A stretch of DNA of 64,000 nt from Brachionus plicatilis (GCA_010279815.1 QEOQ01000640.1:1198778-1262777), one strand, 5' to 3'; positions 1-10,998 are shown, counted from the stretch's first letter. The notes: generated by a model from the sequence alone, not told the origin. Made by a program: numbers and translations.

Positions 1-997
1 GAATTCGAATTGAGTATCAAGTCTATGTCTAGGCTAAAAACTTTATTCATTTATTTTTATTTTAGTCTAATCAAAAAATTAATCATCGAAACTAATAACT
101 AAGGGCTTAACTAAATCTGACGTCAGTCCGATGAGTTTATGTTGTTGAATGCTATGCCATCAGTATTGATAAAAGATGCTAAACGGGTGACAAAACGGGT
201 CAATTTTTTTCAAAAAATTATAGATTCGATTAAAAACCATCACAGAATATTTAGATAATATTATTATTCAGATAAATCAGAGAATGAATAGAATTATTTT
301 TAAATGCAATATTTTTTGAAAAATTCAAAAATTTTATAAGTTTTATCCCAGATTTATTTAATAAAAAATTAATAAAAACTAAAAAAACATTAGCTCATTT
401 TTAATACTAAACAGCAGAATAATATGTCGGAACAGCTACAAAAGGTCTATAAACTGGTCATCTGGAACAACTGGAGTAACATAACTGTAAAACATTATTC
501 TTTGATGAATTCTTTAATGTCTAATTAAATTTGTTTATTTAATTTTTGCTTGAGAAAATGCTGAAAATATTCTCAAATATATAGTCTAGAAATATCTGAA
601 TTTTGACTCAAACATTTAAAATTAAAATAAACAAATGTAATGAATACCTGAAATTATTTTGAGAAAGTAATTTTTTTTATTAAAATAATTATTTATTAAT
701 TTATTAAATAAATTATTTTTTTCTTCTAGAAGTTTGAAGTTTTAAAGAGATTGCAATGAAAATTCCACTAGAAAGGAAGCGCAATCATTTCACCTAAAAG
801 AATCAACTTGCGCTTTAACTAGTCAGCCTGGGGGTAAAAAGTGGCCACAAAACAACATAAACTCATCGGACTGACGTCAGATTTAGTTAAGCCCTTAGTT
901 ATTAGTTTCGATGATTAATTTTTTGATTAGACTAAAATAAAAATAAATGAATAAAGATTTTAGCCTAGACATAGACTTGATACTCAATTCGAATTCA
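1..997. repeat. Large inverted repeat, arms of about 145 bp
   Basis: Positions 1-147 and 853-997 are near-identical reverse complements separated by about 700 bp. Each arm reads, outward to inward, as the last codons of a gypsy pol frame followed by the motif CTGACGTCAGTCCGATGAG. The structure is two copies of a retroelement 3' end facing each other, or one copy with an inverted duplication. The 700-bp centre holds a degenerate copy of the small PVVP peptide ORF found again at 2.2-3.2 kb. Confidence 0.8.
405..495 (-). pseudogene. Degenerate copy of the PVVP small-peptide ORF
   Basis: The minus strand starts MFYSYVTPVVP like the intact copies at 2590 and 3117, but then shifts frame and stops early. 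About 190 bp of flanking DNA (475-660) matches that of the copy at 2486-2590, so the two arose by a segmental duplication. Confidence 0.5.
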
Positions 998-1580
998 ACA
1001 TAAGCTTTTAATCTTTGAACGTGTATGACCCATGTCTTTCTATCTTTTTCGATCCTGTAAAAGACTGCACTTACTTTACTCACGATTTTATACGGTCCTT
1101 TCCACCTTGGCAATAATTTTTGAGTACAACCCTTCTTTGGGACTGGCCAGTAAACCATGATAAGCGATCCAATCGGAAACTCTATATGCTTGTGCCTTAG
1201 ATTGTACCTCTCTGTATAGTAGTTCATTTGCTTCCAGGGTTTCATAGTGAGTTCTAAGTCTAGCTAATAGATCAATTTTGTACTGCATTCGAAGTTCATT
1301 ATTCAGTTCACTCATAACGTCTAAATGGACACCATCTATTACTCTATCTTCCCTAAATACCCTAAATTTGATATCAGTAGGTAGACATACCTCTCTCCAA
1401 TAGATTAAAAAGAATGGAGTTTATTGAATGGTGCTGATAATGGTCACTCGATAAGCTAATAAACAATCCTCGATTAATTCGTCCCAGTCGCTCTGATCTG
1501 AGCTGATTAATGTAGCTAAAGCATTTGTTAAAAATCTAATGAATCTTTCAGCTTTACCATATGTTTGGGTGTGCTTCGCA
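895..1580 (-). pseudogene. Ty3/gypsy integrase C-terminal remnant
   Basis: Read on the minus strand, the segment near 1550-1400 gives integrase core text (YGKAERFIRFL, then DWDELIEDCLLAYR), followed after an in-frame stop by TPFFLIYWREV. It continues with a frameshift near 1245 into the C-terminal GPY/F module (LLPRWKGPYKIVSKV) ending at 895. This is the order of a chromovirus/gypsy pol end: integrase core, linker, GPY/F domain. One nonsense codon and at least one frameshift show it is dead. No gag, protease or RT is seen nearby and no complete LTR pair is recognisable. The last 35 codons lie within the inverted-repeat arm at 853-997. Confidence 0.8.
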
Positions 1581-1699
1581 CTTGCCCTGGTCTTCGACTT
1601 TAGTTAGAGAATTATTTCTTTTAAAATAAATAACCGTCTTCCGAGTTAACCCTTTTCCCAAAATGCTCCCTTCTAATAGCTGAGAACTCTCTGATTTAT

Positions 1700-2090
1700 T
1701 CATCTCAAAAATCAATCGAAAAAGATTCGGATGCAGTACTATTGTCGAATGCAAAAGAGGTGTCAGAAACAGTAGTAATTGAACTTAATAAGCAACTCAA
1801 AGAGGAACGAGAGCTTTGCTTTATAGTTGAGAACAATGTTGATAATATGAGAAAATTTAAATTAAATAATGAATAGTTCAGTAGGCTGATAATGAGAAGA
1901 TCAGGCAATTTAACTGCGAAAATGAAATGAACAAGAGATATATTGAGCTTTATGAAGCTAAATTGGTCGAAATGAAAAAAAAATTGTTCCATTGGATGAT
2001 GAAGTGATACTTTTGAGAAATGAAAACATTCAACTACGCAACAAAGAGGCTGATCGTCTTGAATTTGTAATTCAAGTAACAATTATTGTA
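1700..2090 (+). pseudogene. Broken coiled-coil coding relic, unknown family
   Basis: The plus strand reads as Glu/Lys/Asn-rich, heptad-like text in interrupted frames, for example KQLKEERELCFIVENN near 1790 and LLRNENIQLRNKEADRLEF near 2010. At least two stops and a frameshift separate the pieces. The composition is that of a coiled coil. It could be an old gag-like or host-gene fragment beside the gypsy integrase. The minus-strand ORF across the same bases is a shadow of this text. I do not recognise the family. Confidence 0.35.
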
Positions 2091-2239
2091 TATAAAAACT
2101 AGTCTTTTTTGTAATTTTCTCTTTTTTTTTCTCTATAATTTTCTAATTTCAAATTTTTTTCTGGACAAGAATGTCTCATAAGTGGGAAATAAAATATGGT
2201 TCTTCATTTAACCATAACTCTTTTCATTAAAAAAGGATT

Positions 2240-2299
2240 TTATTTTGGTCTGCAAACTGGTACAACTGGAACAACTGGAGTAACAAAGCTGTAATACAT
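2240..2299 (-). CDS. Truncated PVVP small peptide, 19 aa
   Basis: This short frame begins with the shared motif MYYSFVTPVVPVVPV and then runs into unrelated sequence (CRPK, stop), losing the aromatic C-terminal half. The sequence just upstream of its ATG (AGTCTACCAAT, then an A-rich tract ending ATCAAA) matches that of the plus-strand copy at 3117, so promoter or leader DNA was copied together with the ORF. It is probably a truncated copy. Confidence 0.35.
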   Translation of the reverse strand: MYYSFVTPVVPVVPVCRPK

Positions 2300-2485
2300 T
2301 TTGATTTTTTTTTATATTGGTAGACTTACAGTCTATTTACTAAATTATAATATAATATTTAAGATCTGAAAAAAATTATTTCTTTTTAAAATTTTTATTA
2401 ATTTAATCTAGGAAAAAGAATTAATATCTGGGAGAAAACTTAGTGTAGATATGATTAATTTAAAAATAATTTTCGATTTATTGTT

Positions 2486-2590
2486 TCAATACCAAACAGC
2501 AGAATAATATGTCGGAACAGCTACAAATGGTCTATAAACTGGTACAACTGGAACGACTGGAACAACTGGAGTAACATAACTGTAATACAT
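2486..2590 (-). CDS. Small Pro/Val/Tyr-rich peptide, 34 aa
   Basis: An ATG-to-TGA frame encodes a peptide with three PVV units between a Tyr-rich start (MYYSYVT) and an aromatic end (PTYYSAVWY). It is nearly the same as the 31-aa frame at 3117-3212 on the other strand, differing by one PVV unit. Conservation of both ends, with length change in whole repeat units, suggests coding rather than chance. There is no signal peptide in this exon. It could be the last exon of a secreted cuticle- or lorica-type protein, since TTACAG just after the ATG could also act as a splice acceptor, or a stand-alone micropeptide. Function unknown. Confidence 0.45.
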   Translation of the reverse strand: MYYSYVTPVVPVVPVVPVYRPFVAVPTYYSAVWY

Positions 2591-3116
2591 TTTACTTTGA
2601 TGAATTCTTTAATGTCTATTTAAATTTGTTTATTTAATTTTTGCTTGAGAAAATGTTTAAAAATATTCTCAAATATATAGTCTAGAAATATCTGAATTTC
2701 GACTCAAACATTTAAAATTAAAATAAACAAATGTAATGAATACCTGAAATTATTTACCCTAGAATAAAATGAGCAATGCTTAAATGACTTGACATATTGA
2801 TAAATTTTTCTTTTACATAAACGACTAAAAAAAAACATTAAATCACAACAATGCTAGATATTTTGTTTACATTTTGAATGTTGAATTTAATTCATATCAA
2901 TAGATTTGAAAGATAATTTTTTCAACATTAAAATGTTTGAAAACAAAATAATTAACTTTGTTTAACAAAAAAAAGCATAATTTTTTAAAAAACGCAAAAT
3001 GTTTAAATTTTGATAAATTATATTTCCTATAAATATTGAATATTTTAGACATTTCTTCTCAAAATAAACGATCAAAAAAAAGAATCTCAAGTCTACCAAT
3101 TTGAAGAAAAATCAAA

Positions 3117-3212
3117 ATGTATTACAGCTATGTTACTCCAGTTGTTCCAGTTTTACCAGTTTATAGACCATTTGTAGCTGTTCCGACATATTATTCTGCT
3201 GTTTGGTATTGA
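3117..3212 (+). CDS. Small Pro/Val/Tyr-rich peptide, 31 aa
   Basis: Plus-strand member of the same family, in inverted orientation to the copy at 2486-2590. It runs from MYYSYVT through two PVV/PVL units and VYRPFVAVP to YYSAVWY and stops with TGA. The leader upstream is shared with the truncated copy at 2240-2299. Four related copies lie within 3 kb in both orientations, which points to a small duplicating gene cluster or to an ORF carried by a mobile repeat. Function is not recognised. Confidence 0.45.
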   Translation: MYYSYVTPVVPVLPVYRPFVAVPTYYSAVWY

Positions 3213-3249
3213 AACAATAGATCGAATTTTTTTTTTTTAAATATAGCAT

Positions 3250-4055
3250 ATTTACTAAAAGTTATTCTCCCAGATATTATTCTAATTTTTAAATTTTTCA
3301 AATAAAAAATTCATTTAAATTTTTTTATTTTTTACCTGTCTATATATAACTTGATGAAGCTCTTATTTTTCATTTGGCATCAGCTATCTTCTAACCATTT
3401 CTTTCACACTTGTCCTTGTTCTTTAGTTTTATTTGGTTTTTTTAGTTTCTATATAAATAAATTTACTTATTTCTCTTTAATTTTCGATTTTTTTTAGTTT
3501 CATTTAGTCTATTGTTAACGAATGTTCAGTAGAAATTCGGGAATCTTTAAACACATTTAGTTGTTTTTTTCATACCATTTAAATCTTTATGAAAGTTATT
3601 GTCTATAACACTTTACGAAGGGCCTGGGAATAATTACACTCAATTAAACAACGATTAATAATTAAATTTAAACGTAGATTAATTTTTTTTTATTTTTTCT
3701 ATATTTTATCATTATTTTAATATGGACAAAATATAAATTTACTCATAAAAATATCAAAAAATCATTAAAAATCAACTTTTAAAACTAATATGAATTAAAT
3801 AATATGAATTTAAGTATTATTTTGGAAAATTCAAATACAAGAACAGAAATTGTAAATTTTCTTTCAAAATTTTTTATTGCTTTTAACGTTTAATTTTTGC
3901 TTGGTGTTTCGAGGATTTCCCAGATTTAATATACTGCCATTAATAATAAAGGTAATAATGACAATTGTAGCAAATCATCAAATTAATAATTTTGTTGTTT
4001 CAATCACAACTTCCTTTACTAACAGTCAAATCATGTTTAGATTTCAGTGGTTCTT
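3250..4055. other. Intergenic, no gene seen
   Basis: Very AT-rich DNA with no conserved coding text. A 98-codon open frame at 3877-4173 has random-looking composition, and its 3' part lies in a repeat that recurs at 31.5-31.65 kb, so I do not call it a gene. Confidence 0.5.
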
Positions 4056-4059
4056 CACG

Positions 4060-5653
4060 CAAGTGAAAAGGACTAGTGATGATCTCACTAAACATGCAAC
4101 TTTTTCTTTATTTTCAACTAATTTAAAATTTAATCAAATACGGAATATAAATCTTAAATTTAATTCTCAATGAATTATTTACATTTTCAATAAATAATAT
4201 TAGTTGAAATAATTTTATAAGAAAAAATACAAATTTTTACATTGATTTTGATTATTCACAACTATATTTAAAAAATTCTTTTCAGTTTTTTAATGGTACT
4301 ATTGGAGTGAAAATCTTCGCGATGTTATAAGATTTATTTCCGAGGTTGGGAGGAGTTTCTGTGTTTTATAGTCGAATTATTCAAAATTAATCTGTTGCTT
4401 TGTAGTTAATTAATTAAAAAAAAGTGCGAATTTTAATTGATTATTTTTTGAAAAATTCTTATTAAAAAGTGCACAACAATATTAAGGGTAATATAAATTA
4501 AATTGATATTATAGTTATTGAGTAAACTAAAAGAAACGTTTTTAGAACAAACTAAACAATATCTTTGCACCTTTGAAATAGTCAATTGCTTACTAAATTT
4601 ATTCAAGATACTATTCATGAAAAATGCAAAAAACTTGCCTACTCCAAATGGTACCCTTTAAAGTTCTCTTATCAAATAATTGTCCATATTCTATGAACCA
4701 TTAATTTTTAGCTTAATTATTCCATTCTCTCGTGACCTCAAATTTATTCGCATTTTAATTTAATTAACTTATTTTAATTTGTTTCTTAAAAAAAAGAAAG
4801 AAAAGGAAAAAGAACAAAAAAATTAAATAATCAAAAGGTTTATATCGGAACAACCTTGGAAGTAAATCTCTTAAAAAAGTCATCAGTATGGTAGTTAATC
4901 AAAAGAAAGAAATAGCAAACAAGAAAGTTGAAGAAATATTCTAACATTAAAAAATACTAGCAAGTAATCAAAATTAATTTCCGAAAAATAATATAAAAGT
5001 GGAATGATATTCTTAATAATAATTTAAAATAAAAATAAATTAACTCTTAAAATGTCGTTTGAGAATAAGGTAAAAATGTTCCAAACTTGAATCAATAACT
5101 TATGTATTCCTTTTGTATGTAATTACTGTTCAAAAGTAATTTACGCAAACAATTTAACTTGGCATGAAGTTAAAAACATCGAAAAATATGTATCAAATGC
5201 TCAATTCCCATCGATGTTTTCACCTCAATAAAGAACGATTCGTTTAGTCGAACCTGGAGCATAGCGTTTTCAAAGAAGTAAACCGCTAATTGTCTTCGCG
5301 GAAATAAACACTATTCCTCCACAAATAAAAAACCTTAATTGATGTATTCAATATAATAAGATAGCTTTATTGTACATCTTTAAATATACAAATTCACAGT
5401 CTCCTTAGAATTTGGCTCTGTACGAAGCAAATTAACACTACACTGCATTATTCCCCACCACTTTAAAAGCCTTGAATTTAAACCCGTGAATAATTATTAT
5501 TTATTATAAACTAAACTTTCGTCTATATATATATTTTTTTTAATAAAGGAATTTTCAAAAGCAGACAAAATCTCAATGCGATAGCAAAAAACCTCAATTG
5601 TAAAATCAAGTATTTGTAAAATATAAAATTTCAAAGCTGGGGAGCGTGAATTG
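4060..5653 (-). repeat. Dispersed 1.6-1.7 kb repeat, inverted copy
   Basis: This block is the reverse complement of the block at 21950-23625. Shared landmarks include the tract TTTCCGCGAAAACAATTAACGG, the segment AACGAATCCTTCTTTGTTGA, and the end that reads CTCCCCAGCTTTGAAATTTT. The GC-rich hairpin that ends the copy at 23.63 kb is reduced here to CAATTCACG. No coding capacity is visible. The family is unclassified; it may be a non-autonomous DNA transposon or a Helitron-like element. Confidence 0.8.
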
Positions 5654-5729
5654 TTTTTTTTTTTAAAAATAAAATTCAAAAATTTTTTAACTTTATTCAC
5701 TATATTTTTTATTTTAAATAAAAAAAACT

Positions 5730-6935
5730 TTATATTCTAAAAACATTATTTTCATTTTCAATTTGATTGATTTCTAGCCCATTTTCATTCTTCTTAAATT
5801 TTTTAAACAAAAATTTATAAACATAGATTAAAAAAACCCCAAATAAGACAAGTCCCGCACCTATTACCGTTATCCAATGTGGCATTACATTTAAAACTAA
5901 ATGTTCCAATAAAAACGCCACCAATATATCGATTGTTCTCAATACAGCAATTTTATTAGCTGTCTCTCTGGCTATAGCTAGCGAAAAACAAACATGTCCT
6001 ATAAAACTTATCATTCCAGATAGCAATCCGATTACTATATCTCTTAAAATAACTTCTTTTGTGTACATCAAATTGTGATGAGTTATTTTGGTCAAATACA
6101 AGATTAATGATATTCCACTTGAAATCAAAAATCCAAATAATGAAAAATAAAATATTAAAACTATAAAATGTATTTTTTTGTTGGTTAGCTTTTTAATGAA
6201 AACAAAAGTTGATCCTGCAGTCATTGCACTAAAAATGCTCAAACTGATGCCAAGAATGAACTCAATAGAATTTTCAACTTGTTGACTTTGTCCAAATCGT
6301 TGGAATATTAATGATGGTCTGATAACACATATTATTCCCAAAAAACTTAGACCGAAAGAAATAAAATGCATCATGCTGAGTCTGTCTTTGAGGATTATTC
6401 TGGCAAAAATGGCCGTGATTATTGGTGAACTGTATCTAATTACCATTGAGTCTTCAAAATTGATCAATCTAATGCTAAAATAAGCAGCCATGATTGAAGA
6501 TGCGCCGACTAGACCCCGAAGTACAAGCCATAAGCGCGAACCCTTTGGACCAAACATATCTTGATGATAAAAATAAGCTATAGGAATAGAAAATATAATT
6601 TGAACTGCAAATTTTATAATTCCTATATCCGAGGCACTTAAGACATTACTTAATTTAACCATGAAAATGCTGCATGTGATGGCTATACTTGATACCAATG
6701 CTAGAGATAATGAATAAAATTTCGACAAATGTGCTGATTTAATGCCAAGTTTGTTGGTCAATTGATTACATTTAGATTGGTTTAATTCTTCTGTGGAATT
6801 AACAGGCAAAGTGTTTAGAGAAATAGTTTTTAGAGTTATTGTTTCGCTTGAGTTGGGCTTAACATCGTTTGATTTTTGGTTGTTGTCCATAGTGAATATA
6901 CTGTTAACAAATTGGTTTTTTGCGTTGATTTCCAT
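5730..6935 (-). CDS. SLC35G-like EamA/DMT membrane transporter
   Basis: A single-exon gene of 401 residues. After a polar N-terminal tail of about 75 residues there are about ten hydrophobic segments arranged as two EamA (drug/metabolite transporter) repeats, roughly residues 78-207 and 228-380. Recognisable family text includes VLRGLVGASSIMAAYFSI and the second-repeat motif GHVCFSLAIARETANKIAVL followed by HWITVIGAGLVLFGV. This fits the SLC35G subfamily (SLC35G1/TMEM20-like), integral membrane proteins whose substrate is not settled; human SLC35G1 has been linked to STIM1 and calcium handling. The charged Lys/Asn tail after the last segment is cytosolic by the usual topology. The first ATG at 6935 follows an AT-rich leader. 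The next gene on this strand lies more than 1 kb upstream. The EamA fold is certain; the exact orthologue is less so. Confidence 0.85.
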   Translation of the reverse strand: MEINAKNQFVNSIFTMDNNQKSNDVKPNSSETITLKTISLNTLPVNSTEELNQSKCNQLTNKLGIKSAHLSKFYSLSLALVSSIAITCSIFMVKLSNVLSASDIGIIKFAVQIIFSIPIAYFYHQDMFGPKGSRLWLVLRGLVGASSIMAAYFSIRLINFEDSMVIRYSSPIITAIFARIILKDRLSMMHFISFGLSFLGIICVIRPSLIFQRFGQSQQVENSIEFILGISLSIFSAMTAGSTFVFIKKLTNKKIHFIVLIFYFSLFGFLISSGISLILYLTKITHHNLMYTKEVILRDIVIGLLSGMISFIGHVCFSLAIARETANKIAVLRTIDILVAFLLEHLVLNVMPHWITVIGAGLVLFGVFLIYVYKFLFKKFKKNENGLEINQIENENNVFRI

Positions 6936-8027
6936 TTTTTAGGTTCTTTGCTTTTTTGGTTTTAATAAATAATTTTTTTTGTAAAAAAGATATTTTGATT
7001 GAAAATGGCAAATGTTTTTAATTTTTTGATAAATTTAATTAGTCTAATTGGCATAAATAGAAAAAAGATAAACATCACCTGATTTTTTATTAATATTTTA
7101 GACAATAATCATTTATTTTTATTAGACCCAATAATTTGCAGGAATTTTTTTATTGTAAAAGAGAAAATTTATTTTTTCGCGATGATATTGGCATTGTCAA
7201 ATTAAAAATTATTCATTTATTTAAGGAATTACGCGGATGACAAAAAAAATATAAAAATTTATAAAATTTTTAATTCAAATTTGCAAACCCTCAAAACCAT
7301 ATTTTAAAAAATTTTGAAAAAAAAAAACTTTTTCGACCACTACCTCTCGAAGTCTTTATATTTGAGTGCATAGTACTTGTACACCAAAGGAAATATCTAA
7401 GGCATAAATAAATATATCATTTAAAATGTACTCTGAAAGCAGGGAAAATAATCTACAAAACAGTGTGATGAGTTTATATGAATTTGGCTTCGTTCATGTT
7501 TTGCTACAAGAAAAACCATCAAAAAAGTGTCATTTTTTAATTAAAACGAAACTAGTCCTCCAAAACACCATTTATCCCAATTTTTTTTTCAGATTCTGAA
7601 ACTAGAGAAAATTCTGTACAAAACCTTTAAAGTAGTTTTTTATTTCTTATTTTGTTCTTCAAATTTTTTAACCAAATGTTCACCAATATTTTGCTAAAAT
7701 AGTATTTTACATTATATTTTCTATTAAAATTTAGAAAAATATTAAAAAGTTTTATAATTTCCAAATATATTTTATTAATTTAGCTTAGTATTATGCATTT
7801 ATGATGTATGATAAATATTTCTTATAAATATTGGATAATTTTTATTAAGAATACAAATAATAAATTACAAAGTTTATTTAGAAATTATTTTTAAAAGTGA
7901 TTTGATTGTTCATTTAAGATTATGTCTATGTCTGATTAATTTTTTCAAAGTTTATGGGAAAAAAAAAGAGAAATTTTTTTTAATAATTAATACTAAATTT
8001 TTGAACAGAAAGAAAATTTTATGCAAT
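6936..8027. other. Intergenic, no gene seen
   Basis: AT-rich spacer between the transporter and the 3' end of the micro-exon gene, both on the minus strand. It should contain the transporter promoter and the micro-exon gene 3' UTR. I see no conserved coding text, repeat arms or RNA gene. Confidence 0.5.
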
Positions 8028-10457
8028 CTAATTTATTTTAATTTTGTTGAAAATAAATCGATAATTATTTAATGCAATAATTCCAACAATGATTGAAATT
8101 AATGCTAGTATCAGTGATAACAGTGGAACATATCGATTGATAAAGGCAGATTTACCTCTTTGAGCTATTAAAAAAATAACAAAATTAATTATATTAATAA
8201 ATTGTAATTTACAATGATGATTTGAGCTTTTATCATTTTCTTAATTTCAATTTAAATGAGTTGATAATTTTTTTAATTACTTAATTATATATTTTTACGT
8301 TAAATAAAGATGACCCATGGAGTTCAAATTCTACAATATTTACATTAGTGATTATGTCATCAAAATATTCCAATTTGAAGATCAATTCTAAATTAAAATT
8401 GAGAAGTTTTTATATTATTTTGTTAAAAATATATATTAGATAAACTTTTTTTCTAATAGATGTAAGTTATTTTTTTTGGAGAAAAGTGGTTCAAACCATC
8501 ATTATAATATTGAAATAATTAAATTTTACTTATTGCATAATCCAAAAAGATTTTTTTGGATAAATTTAAACATTTTTTTGATCCGATAGGAATCAAAAAA
8601 ATTAACTTAATAATTAGTTGTTAAAAAAATGCATTTTGATTACTAAATTTTTCTATACTTTTTTCGAATTTTTCTTTAAAACCTTGCAAAAATGTTATTT
8701 TTAAAAAAATAATAAGCAATTTAAAGTGATACTTGAAAAATCATTTGCATCTTTTATTTTTTGTGAAGAAAATTAAGATAATAATATTTTAATAGTTTTC
8801 TTTAAATATACGTACTTTTTTCGAAATTTTCCTTAAAATCTTGAAACAAAAATTATTTTTGCAAAAAATTCATTAAAATATAAAAACAAATACCCGAAAA
8901 ATCGTCTGCATCTTTTATTTTTTTTTAAGAAAATCAAGATAAAAAAGGCTAGACAATTTTCTTTTAAATTTACTTTTTGCAATCTGCTTATGCATTCCTT
9001 CCAAAAGAGCAATTAACGCTGATGAAAAAAACAATTATAAATATAGTCAAAAGCTTTGTTTAGAAATTTTAATTACATGCATGATCTTAAAAAAATATAT
9101 ATTTTTATCAGTTGAAAATTAATTAATTAATTACATCGGTGATCTATTATTACATAATTAAACGCATTAAAAGGAAAATAGTTTAATTGCGATCATTTAA
9201 AAAAAAACCTTCTCTGAGTGTAACTTAAATATTAAATGTTGAATTTTAAAAACATTATTTAAAATGAAGAGTACATAGCAAGAGATTTTCAATTTTATCA
9301 CAAGAATTCTTCAAATCCAAATGATCTGAAAAAAATTAAAAAATATTTTTTAAAAGAAATATAAAACAATGAATTACCTTGATGATCTTTTAAATAATAA
9401 ATTAATTAGAAGTAATTTTTAAAAATGTAATAAAAAAAAATTAAATTACCTATATTTGTTTTCTCTTAAGGAAAATTTTTAGATTTTATTCAAATATTTT
9501 TAAACTAAAATTTACTTGAAAGCTCGCTCATTAAATCCAAATGATCTGAAAAAAAATAAAAAAATATTTTTTAAACGAAATATAAAACAATGAATTACCT
9601 TGATGATCTTTTAAATAATAAATTAATTAGAAGTAATTTTTAAAAATGTAATAAAAAAAAATTAAATTACCTATATTTGTTTTCTCTTAAGGAAAATTTT
9701 TAGATTTTATTCAAATATTTTTAAACTAAAATTTACTTGAAAGCTCGCTCTTTAAATCCAAATGATCTGAAAAAATTTAAAAAATATTTTTTAAAAGAAA
9801 TATAAAACAATGAATTACCTTGATGATCTTTTAAATAATAAATTAATTAGAAGTAATTTTTATATACTGATTTTATTATTAAGATGTTATTGCTAAAATA
9901 CGGGATTACGTTCTAAGGCAAAAATAATCCTACACTATTTTGACCGAATCGCACTGCATAAAAATATCTTGCTATCTATTTGAATGAATTATTCAAATAG
10001 ATCATTCAAATAGATATGCATTTTCCTTGCGTACTAAAATTTTGGATTAATTTTTAAATGTTCAAAATAATGATCATTTGTAAATTGTTAATAGACCCTA
10101 AATTAAATGGTTACAACATTATACTGTCCCATAGAGCATATCGAGAAAAAAATTATTGGTTCTTTTATTTCCTTTTCAAAAGCCGTTCATATTTTAGCAT
10201 TAACCTATTTAAATTACCTTTTTTAGTTTTCTCTTAATTAAATAAAAATTTTCTTAAATTTTTTAGATTATACATTGATTTTTTGAATAAAATTTACTTG
10301 AAAGTTTGTTCTCTATATTTTGAAGTTTTGATTTGACCATTTTGATATTTAAGTCACTTTTTGACTCTTCGCCTTAAAAAAATTTTTTTACAATTACACA
10401 GTATTGAGATTCCATACTTTGAGAGCTTTTTGATGTTTGTGGCATTTTACTTTCCAT
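8028..10457 (-). CDS. Micro-exon gene: tail-anchored helical protein, 204 aa
   Basis: Deduced exons, 5' to 3': 10457-10400 (58 nt), 10372-10298 (75), 10232-10218 (15), 9827-9819 (9), 9766-9737 (30), 9685-9671 (15), 9607-9599 (9), 9545-9516 (30), 9464-9450 (15), 9386-9378 (9), 9325-9302 (24), 9223-9209 (15, weak donor), 9143-9135 (9), 9085-9077 (9), 9018-8974 (45), 8911-8894 (18), 8839-8816 (24), 8750-8733 (18), 8682-8659 (24), 8239-8213 (27), 8164-8028. Every internal exon is a multiple of three and splits codons in phase 1. Donors are mostly GTAATT or GTAAAT. The joined frame is open and ends at TAG. The protein starts MESKMPQTSKSSQS, then has charged repeats (DHLDLKSELS, KKTNI, DHQ; later NADDFS, DFKENFEK) and one C-terminal membrane segment at about residues 172-191 (VPLLSLILALISIIVG) with a short basic tail: a tail-anchored layout. 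It resembles no family I can name; a SNARE-like role is only a guess. Confidence 0.65.
9302..9860 (-). repeat. Tandem repeat of a 221-bp exon cassette, 2.5 copies
   Basis: The unit recurs with a period of 220-221 bp (starts at 9313, 9533, 9754) and is almost identical between copies. Each unit holds three micro-exons of the minus-strand gene: 30 nt (24 nt in the last copy), 15 nt and 9 nt. A diverged, older copy of the 15-nt exon lies at 10218-10232. Confidence 0.9.
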
Positions 10458-10998
10458 TATAAATTTTTTTTAGCAAGAAACAAATCTAATTTTAACTTTT
10501 TTACTAGAAATATTTAAAATTATAACAATGACTTGTTAAATAAATTTGAAATGTCTTTTGACTTTTCTTTCTAAAATTTCATGTTAATTAATTACTCAAA
10601 ATTTTAAATTTAATATCAAAATTGAAAAATTTGAATAAATTGTATTTAATTAAACAAACAGACGCGGCTACTAAATTTACGTTAAATATTAAACTTCGCT
10701 ACTGAATTAGAAATAAAATAAAAACATTTGATTTTTTTGTATTCAATGTTAAGTACATTTGAATCAGAGCCAAGACTAAATTTTATCAAAAACTAAAACT
10801 ATGAATTTATAAGTTAAACTATGTCTTATTCATTTATTTTTAGAACTTTTGTTATTCTATTTTTAGTTCAACAAGAAAAAATCAAAAACTAGCTAACATT
10901 TCACTGAAATTTATTTCTGGCATAATCAAAAGCTAATCTTAGCCAAATAAAATCCAAAATTCAAAAAGTAAGAAAATTAGATAACGTAATTGCTCGAT

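Larger units (their letters stand above)
475..2770. repeat. Duplicated segment carrying the PVVP ORF (475-660 and 2560-2770)
   Basis: The stretch containing AATTCTTTAATGTCTA, GCTTGAGAAAATG and ATATAGTCTAGAAATATC occurs at both places in the same orientation with few differences. It places copy 1 and copy 2 of the small ORF in one duplication unit separated by about 2.1 kb. Confidence 0.75.

Noticed and set aside
120..160. Possible hammerhead-like core (CCGATGAG) beside the gypsy arm
   Set aside because: The invariant CTGATGA is not matched and no matching GAAA partner with stems was found.
3877..4173. 98-codon ORF
   Set aside because: No protein-like pattern, and its 3' part belongs to a repeat seen again at 31.5 kb.
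8299..8387. 89-nt open segment between AG and GT in the micro-exon gene, reading LEYFDDIITNVNIVEFELHG
   Set aside because: Well-formed as an exon, but its length is not divisible by three and it would shift the frame of the final membrane-anchor exon. It may be an alternative exon; left out of the model.
8524..8618. 76-nt open segment upstream of the 89-nt one
   Set aside because: The two lengths together are a multiple of three, but joining them puts a stop into the second segment.
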